From an uncultured Lachnospiraceae bacterium (GTDB lineage: Bacteria; Bacillota; Clostridia; Lachnospirales; Lachnospiraceae): a DNA stretch of 64,000 nucleotides. The position numbers and the translations under genes are program-made. The notes beneath the pieces are model-generated. The model was not told where the DNA came from. It saw nothing but the letters and a program-made list of their open reading frames with translations, and did not search any database. The stretch spans positions 1-64,000 of the forward strand of contig CAJUSQ010000004.1 of NCBI GenBank assembly GCA_910588885.1, read 5' to 3'. How positions within the stretch are numbered: position 1 is the stretch's first letter; each line of letters begins with the position of its first letter. Positions 35,408 to 44,383 of this stretch are shown here, piece after piece.

Positions 35408-36085
35408 TTAACCTATGCGGCTGAGCATTTCAATCCCTTCCGCCACAAAATCCCGGGAAAAAGCCAGCTCCAGATCCGGCCCCTTTACCATCAAGTCCTC
35501 CACCCGGCGCAGAAGCTCGCCCTCCTCTGCTTCCAGGTTTCCCGGTTCAAACGCGGATTTTGATTCCGGCGCTGCAAAGGCTGTCCCGGCTTCTATTCCT
35601 TTTCCAAAAGCAGTATCCTGGGCGGGCATTTCCTGGACGGGCATTTCCTGCCGGCTTTCTTCCGCCGTATTTTTTGCTTCCGTCTGCCGGAGCTTCTCTC
35701 CTCCATCCCTGGAAAAATCCTCCTCTGCCGAAGCAATGGCCCGCTTCAGGATATTGTTTTCCTGAGGCTTCCTATATTTCTGATACAGACGCTCCTTCAG
35801 CTCCTGCTGTTTCTCCCGATTCCAGCTGCCGGCAGAGGAACCCGCCGTACCTGTCGGTGCTCCGGCGCCTTTATAGCCCTGGCCGCTCTGATTCGGCCGG
35901 GCTCCGACGCCTGTGTAGCCCTGGCTGCTCTGATTTTGCCGGGCACCGGCACCGGTTATTCTGCCGGCCTGACCCTGTTTCCCGATTCCTGTCCCGCTGC
36001 GTTGACTGCCGGTCTGACCCTTTTTGTTTTTAGACACCGTATACACAACCCAGGCAATTAAAACAAACCAAATAATTATACCCAT
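35408..36085 (-). CDS. Membrane-anchored protein with Gly/Gln repeats, unknown function
   Basis: 225 aa. One N-terminal membrane helix (2-18) followed by a basic stretch. Residues 39-75 contain a 14-residue repeat (42-bp period in DNA, about 35860-35965), with units of the type GAGARQNQSSQGYT. A charged helical segment with KERLYQKYRKPQENN and an acidic C-terminal region follow. No family recognised. The layout (anchor, flexible spacer, helical tail) suggests a scaffold or adaptor on the cytoplasmic face. Lies 40 bp upstream of the DUF1653 stop region and may be co-transcribed. Confidence 0.65.
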   Translation of the reverse strand: MGIIIWFVLIAWVVYTVSKNKKGQTGSQRSGTGIGKQGQAGRITGAGARQNQSSQGYTGVGARPNQSGQGYKGAGAPTGTAGSSAGSWNREKQQELKERLYQKYRKPQENNILKRAIASAEEDFSRDGGEKLRQTEAKNTAEESRQEMPVQEMPAQDTAFGKGIEAGTAFAAPESKSAFEPGNLEAEEGELLRRVEDLMVKGPDLELAFSRDFVAEGIEMLSRIG

Positions 36086-36125
36086 TCCCCGCTCCCTTCC
36101 GAATCCTTCCGGATCCCTTTTGTTA

Positions 36126-36653
36126 TCATCCGATTTTCACCGTGTATTTTGCACTGAAGGCCGCAAACAGCCCGACCAGCGCCCCAACCAGTACGTCCGT
36201 AGGATAATGGACGCCCAGATACAGGCGGCTAAAAGCAATCAGGACCGCCAACACCATCCCGGTCACTCCCAGATAGCGGGGCGTCCCCTTCAGCATCACA
36301 AAAGCCGCCGCGACGGAACTTGTGGTATGCCCCGACGGGAAGGAACTGTCCCAAAGAGGGCCCACCAGCGCCTGCAGCCCGGCAACCGCGTCATAGGGCC
36401 GGATACGGCCAAATAAATTCTTCAGAAGCAGGTTCGCCACCAGATAACCGATCAGAAGCGCTACCGCCATAGCGATTCCTGTTTTCCGGTACCGCTTCAT
36501 ACACAGAAAAACTGCCGCCAAAATAATCCAGATCATTCCGCCGTTTCCAAGAGCCGTAATAAATTTCAAGATTTCCGTCAGCCAGGGAAACCGCAGATAT
36601 TCCTGAATAAAAAGCAGGATCTTCCCGTCCATTTCCAATAAAAATTCTAACAA
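36126..36653 (-). CDS. PAP2 family membrane phosphatase
   Basis: 175 aa with about five membrane helices. The three acid-phosphatase motifs are present: K-x6-RP in KNLFGRIRPYD, PSGH in SFPSGHTTS, and SRLYLGVHYPTD (the SR-x5-H-x3-D motif). Likely hydrolyses undecaprenyl pyrophosphate or another lipid phosphate at the outer membrane face. A TTG start at 36653 is about 8 nt after GAGGAGGG; the next ATG would trim only seven residues. Confidence 0.9.
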   Translation of the reverse strand: MLEFLLEMDGKILLFIQEYLRFPWLTEILKFITALGNGGMIWIILAAVFLCMKRYRKTGIAMAVALLIGYLVANLLLKNLFGRIRPYDAVAGLQALVGPLWDSSFPSGHTTSSVAAAFVMLKGTPRYLGVTGMVLAVLIAFSRLYLGVHYPTDVLVGALVGLFAAFSAKYTVKIG

Positions 36654-36694
36654 ACACTTCCCTCCTCAATCATTTCCCAAAATCCTCCCCTTCC

Positions 36695-37342
36695 CTACAG
36701 ATGCTTCAAAATAAATTCCACGTCCTTCTTCTGTCCGATTACCATTAAATGCTCATCCTCCCGAAACGTATGTTCTGCCGGAGGCAGCAGATTTGTTTCT
36801 CCGTTTTTCTTGGTTCCCAAAATACTTACGTGATATTTTACCCGGAAATTTACTTCTTTGATGGATTTTCCCAGCCATTCCTTCAAGGGAGGAATCTCAT
36901 AAATTCCATAATCCCCCATTTCGATATAATCGAACACATGGTTGGCTGTTACCCGTACCGCCAGGCGTTCCGCAATGTCCCGATCCGGATAAATTACTTC
37001 GTCTGCGCCGTTACGCAGTAGGAACTTTGCATGTACATCCCTGGTAGCCTTGCTGATCACGCGCTTTGCGCCCAATTCCTTTAAAGAACTGGTAATTTCC
37101 AGGCTGCTCTGGAAATTCGTCCCGATACACACGATACAGACGTCAAAATTCCGGATCCCAAAGCTTTTTAATACCTCTACCTTCGTGCAGTCTCCCACCT
37201 TGGCATTGGTAACATAAGGCAAAAGCTCCTCTAAGGTTTCCTCCTTCTGATCTACGATCATCACTTCATTTTCCAATTCCATCAGCTTCCGGCACAGATG
37301 CTGTCCGAACCGCCCCATACCGATTATTAAAATTGATTTCAT
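36695..37342 (-). CDS. TrkA/KtrA potassium uptake regulator
   Basis: 215-aa cytoplasmic RCK protein: nucleotide-binding Rossmann domain with GMGRFGQHL and acidic residue in IVDQ (about 31), then an RCK-C domain from about 140 onward (FRVKYHVSILGTKKNG...LMVIGQKKD). It gates the TrkH/KtrB pore in response to ATP/ADP; RCK-C domains of Gram-positive KtrA often bind c-di-AMP. The ATG is 9 bp after the pore-gene stop. Confidence 0.92.
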   Translation of the reverse strand: MKSILIIGMGRFGQHLCRKLMELENEVMIVDQKEETLEELLPYVTNAKVGDCTKVEVLKSFGIRNFDVCIVCIGTNFQSSLEITSSLKELGAKRVISKATRDVHAKFLLRNGADEVIYPDRDIAERLAVRVTANHVFDYIEMGDYGIYEIPPLKEWLGKSIKEVNFRVKYHVSILGTKKNGETNLLPPAEHTFREDEHLMVIGQKKDVEFILKHL

Positions 37343-37351
37343 ACAACTCTC

Positions 37352-38680
37352 CTATCCAATCGTAATACGTTCTTTCGGCAGACGGACTGCCACGCTCTTC
37401 TTCCGTTCCAAAAACGATAATGCAAAAGACATACTCCCAATCCGGCCGCAATACATCAGCAGAATAATGATCAACCGGGAAACTGCCGACAACTCCCGGG
37501 TGATTCCGGTTGTCATACCCACGGTTCCTATGGCGGAGCCTACCTCAAACAACACATCATCCATAGCAAAGGGCTGCAGGGCACAAATAGCCGTCACACT
37601 GAAAATCGCCAGGAACAAGTTAATCAAAAATACGGTACTGGCCCTTTTCACCGATTCCTCATCCAGCCTCCGTCCGAAAATATTCAGATCCTGCTTGTTC
37701 CGAAGGTTCGCAATGACTGTCAAAAGCAGCACCACCAATGTCGTGGTCTTAATTCCTCCTGCCGTAGATCCGGGACTGCCCCCAATGAACATCAGTACTA
37801 CCGTCAGAAGACGCGTGGCCTGGGAATATCCTCCCACATCCACGGTATTAAATCCGGCGGTCCGGGCCGTTACCGAGCCGAACAGGGAGCTTAGGATCTG
37901 TCCCGTTGCATCCATCCCGTACAGCAAATTTCCCCGTTCAAACAGGAAAAACAAAAGCGCCCCGCCAAAAGTCAGAATCATCGTCGTAGCCAGTACAATT
38001 TTCGTATGGAGAAGATACCGTTTCACATGCCACTTATGGGTCGCCACGTCATCCCACACAATAAATCCGATTCCGCCGATTATAATCAGGAGCATAATCA
38101 CCACGTTTACCGCTATATCATCGTAATAAGATACCAGGGAGGAATATTCTTCATACCGGCCCATCAAGTCGAACCCGCCGTTGCAGAAGGCCGATACAGC
38201 ATGGAAAATCCCATACCACAAGGCATCTCCCGGCCCCATCCGCTTTAAGAAACGCAACGTCAGAATCGCGGCCCCTATCCCTTCAAACAGCAGCGTCCAG
38301 GGCACAATCCGTTTCACCAGCCGGACCACGCCTCCCAGCTGAAGCCCATTTAAGCTTTCCTGAATCAGGTTCCGGTCCCTCAGCCCTATTTTCCGCTTCA
38401 GGAATATGGAAAAAAACATCCCCATTGTTACAAATCCCAGACCGCCGATCTGTATCAGGCATAAAATCACAACCTGTCCAAACATATTCCAATGCTGATA
38501 GGTGTCCACCACCACCAACCCGGTCACACAGGTGGCGCTGGTAGCCGTAAACAACGCCTCCTGAAACCCGGTAAAGGAACCGTCCCTGGAAGCGATGGGC
38601 AGCATCAAGAGAAATGTCCCGATACATATGATGATAAAAAATCCCAAAGCTATCGTCTGAGTCCTACTTAACCCTTTCAT
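37352..38680 (-). CDS. TrkH/KtrB potassium transporter pore subunit
   Basis: 442 aa, about 10 membrane segments arranged as four M1-P-M2 repeats. Selectivity-filter strands are visible as ATCVTGLVV, FCNGGFDL, RTAGFNTVD and GTVGMTTGI, each with the filter glycine. Partner of the RCK protein encoded 9 bp downstream. A chemosensory-operon terminator lies between it and the upstream receptor gene, so it has its own promoter. I looked for a c-di-AMP riboswitch in its short leader and saw none. Confidence 0.93.
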   Translation of the reverse strand: MKGLSRTQTIALGFFIIICIGTFLLMLPIASRDGSFTGFQEALFTATSATCVTGLVVVDTYQHWNMFGQVVILCLIQIGGLGFVTMGMFFSIFLKRKIGLRDRNLIQESLNGLQLGGVVRLVKRIVPWTLLFEGIGAAILTLRFLKRMGPGDALWYGIFHAVSAFCNGGFDLMGRYEEYSSLVSYYDDIAVNVVIMLLIIIGGIGFIVWDDVATHKWHVKRYLLHTKIVLATTMILTFGGALLFFLFERGNLLYGMDATGQILSSLFGSVTARTAGFNTVDVGGYSQATRLLTVVLMFIGGSPGSTAGGIKTTTLVVLLLTVIANLRNKQDLNIFGRRLDEESVKRASTVFLINLFLAIFSVTAICALQPFAMDDVLFEVGSAIGTVGMTTGITRELSAVSRLIIILLMYCGRIGSMSFALSFLERKKSVAVRLPKERITIG

Positions 38681-38726
38681 CGTTTCAACCTACTTTCCTG
38701 GAACATTCCAAAGAACCTCCCACAAG

Positions 38727-38758
38727 ACAAAAAAGACTTTGCCATAGCAAAATCTTTT
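38727..38758 (-). terminator. Terminator of the chemosensory operon
   Basis: 12-nt arms AAAAGACTTTGC and GCAAAATCTTTT around CATA; on the minus strand the hairpin is followed by a T run. Confidence 0.8.
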
Positions 38759-38829
38759 CTGCTTTCGTATCTTTTGCTGTACCTAGCCTGTTTCTCCTGT
38801 TTTTGTAAAAACATCTGCTATGGTCAGCT

Positions 38830-40077
38830 TTATTTTTCCATTAACCGGAAGTTGCTCATCAGCTCTTTCAGCGTCGTTGCCTGGTTTAACAGCTCCGCAC
38901 TGGCTGCCGCACACTGCTGGCTGGTGGCAGAGTTTGTCTGAACCACCATGGATACCTGGCCAATCGCCTGGTCAATCTGGGTAACAGATGTTGCCTGATC
39001 TGCCGCAACCTCTGCGATGCTGTTCATCACGGATACGCTCTTGTCAATATCCACCATGATCTCATCCAGGGCATGGGCGGTTTCTTCTGCAAGCTTTACC
39101 CCTTGCTCCACCTTACGCACGGAATCCTCAATCATCTCTGCCGTTTCGCTGGCAGCCTGGGCGCTCTTTCCTGCCAGGTTTCGTACTTCCTCTGCCACTA
39201 CGGCAAAGCCTTTGCCGTGAACGCCTGCCCGGGCCGCTTCTACTGCCGCATTTAAAGCCAGGATATTGGTCTGGAATGCAATATCATCAATTACTTTAAT
39301 TATCTTGGAAATGCTTTCGGAAGCCTGATTAATCTGCTCCATGGCCATAATCATATCTTTCATCTGATGATTTCCGGTTTCCGCCTTTCGTTTCACATCA
39401 TAGACCATATCATTGGCTTCTTTTGCTTTTTCGGAATTTCCTCTGGTGCTCTCGGCAATCTCATCAATGGAAGCCGTCACCTGCTGGATCGCGCTGGCCT
39501 GTTCCGTAGCTCCTTCGGCCAGTGACTGGCTGGCCCCGGATACCTGATCCGCTCCCATAGCCACCTGCTCTGCAGCTTCCCGAATTCCGCCCAGGACTTC
39601 GTTTTCCTCTCGGACGATCTTCGCAAACGCATTGCCCAATACGTCCTTGCTGCTTTTCACCTTCACGTCAAAGTCCAGATTCCCTTCGGAAATCTTTCCG
39701 GCCACCTGTGCCTGATATTTGATATTATCTACTAATTTCTGGAAATCATCGGTTAATTCACCCAGCTCGTTCTCCCCGTATTTAGTCAGCTGTATCTGGA
39801 TATCGCCCTCAGTGAGCTTACGCGCTGCCGCCTGCAGTACATGAATCGGGCGCCGGATATCCCGGATAATCTGTACTTCCACAATCAAGCCAATAATAAC
39901 ACCGATGATTGTCAAAATAGTAATCGCAATTTCTGCCTCACCAATATACCTGTGTCCAACCGTACCATTTTCAATCCTGATCAAAGAGGATACAGCCGAA
40001 AAACAAATAAATACCATCAATACCAACACAACGGAAAAGCCCAACATCAGCTTTTTGCGTATGGAACCGATCTTCAT
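38830..40077 (-). CDS. Chemoreceptor without a sizeable extracellular domain
   Basis: 415 aa. TM1 (about 10-32) and TM2 (about 47-68) are separated by only some 14 residues, so there is no external ligand domain; input must come from the membrane, the HAMP region or partners. HAMP (70-120) is followed by a signalling domain with tip [20 protein letters not shown]. This tip differs from the GEAGRG type of the two Cache receptors. Last gene of the operon, 12 bp after cheW, followed by the operon terminator. Confidence 0.92.
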   Translation of the reverse strand: MKIGSIRKKLMLGFSVVLVLMVFICFSAVSSLIRIENGTVGHRYIGEAEIAITILTIIGVIIGLIVEVQIIRDIRRPIHVLQAAARKLTEGDIQIQLTKYGENELGELTDDFQKLVDNIKYQAQVAGKISEGNLDFDVKVKSSKDVLGNAFAKIVREENEVLGGIREAAEQVAMGADQVSGASQSLAEGATEQASAIQQVTASIDEIAESTRGNSEKAKEANDMVYDVKRKAETGNHQMKDMIMAMEQINQASESISKIIKVIDDIAFQTNILALNAAVEAARAGVHGKGFAVVAEEVRNLAGKSAQAASETAEMIEDSVRKVEQGVKLAEETAHALDEIMVDIDKSVSVMNSIAEVAADQATSVTQIDQAIGQVSMVVQTNSATSQQCAAASAELLNQATTLKELMSNFRLMEK

Positions 40078-40089
40078 TTTAAAGCCCCC

Positions 40090-40614
40090 TTACTCTTCTT
40101 CTGCCTCATTTTCCATGTCTTCCAAATCATCGAAGGACGTAAAGTCCTCATCCTGGATTAAACGCTCCGGATCCAGCAGCAGCTTTACGCCGTCTGCAGT
40201 TCTTGCCAGTCCACACACATACTTCTCACTGGCATTGGCATTCTGGCTTAAAGAAGGCGGGGCGCTGATATTGTTCTTGTCAATTTTCATGACTTCATCA
40301 ATTTTTTCCACGATCAATCCAAGCACCGTACCGTTCACATTGATCACAATAATACAGGTCCGATCCGTATAAGGGAGGGCTTCCTGCCGGAAACGCACCC
40401 GTACATCAATTACCGGGATAATCTTACCTCTCAGGTTAATCAAACCTCTGATATAGTCTTCCACATCCGGGACCTGCGTAATCGCCTGCATTCCGATAAT
40501 CTCAATTACATTGCTGACCGAGATGCCGAAATGCTCGTTTCCGGACTTAAAAGTCATGTACATGTCTTTTAACGGATTTTCTTCTTCCTCTCTTAATTCA
40601 TCTAAATCTTCCAC
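40090..40614 (-). CDS. cheW: CheW adaptor
   Basis: 174 aa. CheW domain (about 15-155) with VSNVIEIIGMQAITQVPDV, YIRGLINLRGKIIPVIDVR and LGLIVEKIDEVMKI, which links receptors to CheA. The acidic C-terminal tail (from DEDFTSFDD) is longer than in classical CheW. GTG start 8 nt after AAGGAGG. Lies 30 bp downstream of cheA. Confidence 0.93.
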   Translation of the reverse strand: MEDLDELREEEENPLKDMYMTFKSGNEHFGISVSNVIEIIGMQAITQVPDVEDYIRGLINLRGKIIPVIDVRVRFRQEALPYTDRTCIIVINVNGTVLGLIVEKIDEVMKIDKNNISAPPSLSQNANASEKYVCGLARTADGVKLLLDPERLIQDEDFTSFDDLEDMENEAEEE

Positions 40615-40644
40615 CGTCGGTTCCTCCTTTCCTTCTGTCTTTCC

Positions 40645-42771
40645 TTACATGATGCCGGCAATATCAAGAATCAGGGCAATACTGCTGTCTCCCAGCTGAG
40701 TACATCCTGATATACCGCTGACTTTCTTCAAATAAGAAGGAATCGGCTTTACTACGATCTCCTGCTCGGAAATCAGCCGGTCTACGAACACGCATACCTT
40801 TTTCCCTTCATATTCCAATACTGCTGCAATTCCATCCTCCAGCGTCTGTGCATCTCCCTGAATATGATACTGGTCGCACAGCCGGATAAAGGGATAATAC
40901 TCCCCTCTGATATTGGCATATTCTTCCCCGTTGGGTTCTTTGACCATCATGCCCTCATCAATGCTGATGAATTCCTGTACCGCCCCGATTTCCACAACAA
41001 AGGTGGTATCGCCCACTTCCATAACAATACCGTCGATAATTGCCAAAGTCAGCGGGATCTTCAAGGACATTTCCGAGCCTTCTCCCGGAACGCTGTCGAT
41101 TTCCAGCTTTCCGCCGATCGCCTGGATGTTCTTCACAACCACGTCCATCCCGACGCCACGGCCGGAAAGCTCCGTAACTTTCTCCTTCGTGGAGAATCCC
41201 GGCTGGGTAATGAACTGGTATACTTCCTTATCCGATAATTCATCGGGATTTCGCTTGCCTAACAGGCCGTTGGCCCTGGCTTTCTTCAAAATCGCATCCC
41301 GGTTCAGGCCCTTGCCGTCGTCCTTTACAATAATATATACCTTACCGCCTTCGTTCTTGGCTTCCAGGGTAATCTTCCCCTTTGCCCGCTTTCCGGCAGC
41401 CACACGATCTTCCGCAGACTCAATTCCATGATCCAGGGAATTCCGGATCAAATGCATCAGCGGATCTGAAATGTGCTCAATAATATTCTTATCTACTTCC
41501 GTATTCTCCCCGATCACCTCCAGCTCAATGTCCTTATTGAGCTTTCGGGATACGTCAAAGACGATTCGGTTCATCTTCTGGAAGGTATTGGTCAGCGGCA
41601 TCATACGCATGGCCATAATAACATCCTGCAGCTCTGTGGTAATCTTAGACAGCTGGGCAGATGCTTTCTGGAAATTCGTTAAATCCAGTCCCGGCACCCG
41701 CAGATCCGGATTCTGCAGCACCACTGCTTCCGCAATTACAAGCTCTCCGATCAGGTCCATTAAGGAATCCATTTTTTCGATATTTACACTGATAAAGCTC
41801 TGCTTTACCTGGCCTTTGGCCTGGTGCTTCGCCAGCTTCTTTCCTTTGCCCGGTTCCTTGGCCTTGATGACATAATCCCCCGGCGCCATTTCCTTGGGCG
41901 CTTTCTCTGCCCCGCCTTCTTCCCGGGGTTTTTCTTCCTGCTCTCCCAAGTCTATGACAATCTCTTCCTGGCTCTCGTCCCGGAAGCCCAGGGTAAATTC
42001 CTGTGCGCTGGACTCATAAATATCAATCCGTTCCACACCGGTGCCTTTTTCAATAATTTCCCGCACTTCATCCAGCGGGCTCTGAGTCTGGATTAAAATA
42101 TGGAAACCGTCCTCTAAAATCTCGTCTCCGCTGCCTTCGTTGGAAATAATATCCTCCGGTATGTATTTCAGATCCTCCGCCAGCTCTTTCAAGGCATATA
42201 CCGCCGTATAAGCACGAATATTACTCATCTGAAGCCCCGGTTCATAGAATACGGAGATCTTATAGAATTTTCCGCTTTCCGTAGCCGTAGGCGCAATGTA
42301 AAACTGATTGGGTTCCACATGGGTATTCTCCGGGGGCAGGGACTTTCCCTTTTCCACGATACCGGATTTAATTCCTGTTAAAAATTTGTCAAGCTCCTCT
42401 AAAATCTTCTCCGGGTCTGCATCGGGACTTTCTCCGTCTTTAATCTTATCCAGCTCTCCCTGTATAAAGTCCGCCACATCCAAAACATGAACCACCAGCT
42501 CCTGATGAGGAACATTCTTCGGCTGGGACTCCCGCAGATAATAAAACACGTCTTCCAGCCGATGGGCAACTCTTGTAATATTTTCAAACATCATAATACC
42601 GGAAGAGCCTTTAATGGTATGCATTACACGGAATATCTCATTGATCGCTCCTTCGTCAAAGCACTCCTCATCCTTGTTGTCCAGTACGATATCCTGCAGA
42701 CTCTCCAGCAGCTGTTCACTCTCATATAAGAAAATGTCCAGCATACCGTCTGTATTATATTCTTCAGCCAT
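40645..42771 (-). CDS. cheA: CheA histidine kinase
   Basis: 708 aa with the full set of domains: P1 with phospho-accepting His51 in VMHTIKGSSG, P2-like receiver-docking domain (about 155-250), P3 dimerisation (from about 320), P4 kinase with DPLMHLIRNSLDHGIE and GRGVGMDVV, and P5 CheW-like regulatory domain at the C terminus. It autophosphorylates in response to receptors and passes phosphate to the CheY-like and CheB proteins encoded just upstream. Confidence 0.95.
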   Translation of the reverse strand: MAEEYNTDGMLDIFLYESEQLLESLQDIVLDNKDEECFDEGAINEIFRVMHTIKGSSGIMMFENITRVAHRLEDVFYYLRESQPKNVPHQELVVHVLDVADFIQGELDKIKDGESPDADPEKILEELDKFLTGIKSGIVEKGKSLPPENTHVEPNQFYIAPTATESGKFYKISVFYEPGLQMSNIRAYTAVYALKELAEDLKYIPEDIISNEGSGDEILEDGFHILIQTQSPLDEVREIIEKGTGVERIDIYESSAQEFTLGFRDESQEEIVIDLGEQEEKPREEGGAEKAPKEMAPGDYVIKAKEPGKGKKLAKHQAKGQVKQSFISVNIEKMDSLMDLIGELVIAEAVVLQNPDLRVPGLDLTNFQKASAQLSKITTELQDVIMAMRMMPLTNTFQKMNRIVFDVSRKLNKDIELEVIGENTEVDKNIIEHISDPLMHLIRNSLDHGIESAEDRVAAGKRAKGKITLEAKNEGGKVYIIVKDDGKGLNRDAILKKARANGLLGKRNPDELSDKEVYQFITQPGFSTKEKVTELSGRGVGMDVVVKNIQAIGGKLEIDSVPGEGSEMSLKIPLTLAIIDGIVMEVGDTTFVVEIGAVQEFISIDEGMMVKEPNGEEYANIRGEYYPFIRLCDQYHIQGDAQTLEDGIAAVLEYEGKKVCVFVDRLISEQEIVVKPIPSYLKKVSGISGCTQLGDSSIALILDIAGIM

Positions 42772-42793
42772 TGATTCCCAACTCCTCTTCCGC

Positions 42794-43186
42794 TTAAATC
42801 AGTCCAAGCTTTTTTAATGCCATTTCAAATTTATCCAAATCCACCGGTCTTCCACAGTAGACAGTACATCCCATTTCAAACGCTTTCTTTACGTTCTTTT
42901 CCTCATTCAGCGCAGTTGTCATAATAATCTTAACCGCCTGATCCGGCATAATACCCCGCTGTTTTTCAATATCCCGGATGGCTTTCAACGCCTGATAACC
43001 GTCCAAAACCGGCATCATGACATCCAGGCACACCAGATCATAAGGTTCGTCATCTTCCGTAGCCATCAGAAAGGCATCCACTGCTTCCTCTCCATCTACC
43101 GTAATATCGCAATCTCCAAATTTCTGTAAATACTTTGCCATAAATTTACGGCTGGCAAAATCATCCTCTGCTAATAATATCCTCAT
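42794..43186 (-). CDS. CheY-like stand-alone receiver with Arg at the switch Lys position
   Basis: 130 aa receiver only. Acidic pair Glu7-Asp8-Asp9, phosphoacceptor Asp55 (CLDVMMP) and the switch Thr in MTTA (about 90) are present. The position normally Lys in the KP motif is Arg113 (CGRPVD), which should change phosphorylation kinetics or signalling. Encoded 22 bp upstream of cheA, so it is a likely CheA target. Confidence 0.88.
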   Translation of the reverse strand: MRILLAEDDFASRKFMAKYLQKFGDCDITVDGEEAVDAFLMATEDDEPYDLVCLDVMMPVLDGYQALKAIRDIEKQRGIMPDQAVKIIMTTALNEEKNVKKAFEMGCTVYCGRPVDLDKFEMALKKLGLI

Positions 43187-43307
43187 ATAAATCTTCCTTT
43201 CTTTGTCTGATTTTATTCAAAATACTGTTTCGCAGGACTGCTGCCTGCTTTGCACACAGCAGCTTATTCCGGCTGTTCCTGATCCCGCAGCCCTTGACAG
43301 CCTGCCG

Positions 43308-44330
43308 TTATCTTAACAGTTGATATACCTTATCCGAAATCTGGTCCAGGGGAAGCTGATAATTGACTGCGCCGATATCAAACGCAACCTTTGGCATACC
43401 ATAGACAATACAGCTTTCTTCATTCTGCCCGATCGTGACTGCTCCGGCCTTTCTCATAGCCAGAAGGCCGTCGGAACCGTCCTTTCCCATTCCGGTCAGG
43501 ATAATCCCCATCGCCTTATTTCCGGCCACTTTAGCAACGGAGTGAAATAACACGTCCACGGACGGACAGTGTCCGCTGACCTTCTCTCCGGCCTTACACT
43601 CTACCTGATACATGTTATTCACTCGTACCAGCCGCATATGCTTATCCCCGGGTGCAATTAAAACCTGGCCCGGCTTTACGATATCTCCGGATTTTGCTTC
43701 CTTCACGGAAACCTGGCAGATATCATTAAGCCTGTCTGCATACATGGAAGTAAATCCCTGAGGCATGTGCTGCACAATCACAACCCCGGGGATATTGCGC
43801 CCGAAATTCTCAATAACTTCCCTGGTGGCCTCGGTTCCTCCGGTAGAAGCCCCGATCGCAATGATCTCCCGTTTTCCCGGCCGCACGAAATCCGTTCCCG
43901 CGTGTCTGGTATGTACCGCCATTTTGAGTTTTGATTTCTTCACCGTAGAAGCGATCTTCACCTTCACGGCCAGCTCCTGCCGAATGAACCGGCGAATCTC
44001 CTCCCGGTCCATGGACGTCGGCTTATTCACGAAATCGACGGCTCCGGCCTGCATGGCGTCAAACACCTTTCCATCCAGGGCACTCACCATCACCACCGGC
44101 ATAGGGTACTGGGGCAGCAGCTTTTTCAGAAACTCAAAACCGTTCATCCTCGGCATTTCAATATCCAGCGTCATGACATCCGGTCGGAATTTCACAATGG
44201 CATCCCGGGCTTCATAGGCGTCTCTTGCCTCCGCCACAACCTCAAGGCCGGGCTGTTCATTCAGACCCTGTACCAGAAACTTCCGGAACATCAGGGAATC
44301 GTCTACGACTAATACTTTTATGTTCTGCAT
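43308..44330 (-). CDS. cheB: CheB methylesterase/glutamine deamidase
   Basis: 340 aa: receiver with Asp56 (MTLDIEMP), linker, then CheB catalytic domain with Ser162 in GASTGGTE, the His in QHMPQGF and the Asp in GMGKDGSDG. It removes methyl groups from, or deamidates, receptors when phosphorylated. No cheR is present anywhere in the window, so the methyltransferase must be elsewhere or absent. A 121-bp gap separates it from the CheY-like gene. Confidence 0.94.
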   Translation of the reverse strand: MQNIKVLVVDDSLMFRKFLVQGLNEQPGLEVVAEARDAYEARDAIVKFRPDVMTLDIEMPRMNGFEFLKKLLPQYPMPVVMVSALDGKVFDAMQAGAVDFVNKPTSMDREEIRRFIRQELAVKVKIASTVKKSKLKMAVHTRHAGTDFVRPGKREIIAIGASTGGTEATREVIENFGRNIPGVVIVQHMPQGFTSMYADRLNDICQVSVKEAKSGDIVKPGQVLIAPGDKHMRLVRVNNMYQVECKAGEKVSGHCPSVDVLFHSVAKVAGNKAMGIILTGMGKDGSDGLLAMRKAGAVTIGQNEESCIVYGMPKVAFDIGAVNYQLPLDQISDKVYQLLR

Positions 44331-44383
44331 AGTACCAACCTTTTTATTTTTATGTTATCATTCGTATCAGATTTTGTCAACGT

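Noticed and set aside
36126..36653. Undecaprenyl pyrophosphatase BacA/UppP assignment
   Set aside because: The three motifs are those of PAP2 enzymes, not of the BacA family; only the PAP2 assignment is kept.
38681..38829. c-di-AMP (ydaO) riboswitch before the potassium transporter
   Set aside because: The gap is short and mostly occupied by the chemosensory terminator; conserved ydaO segments are not present.
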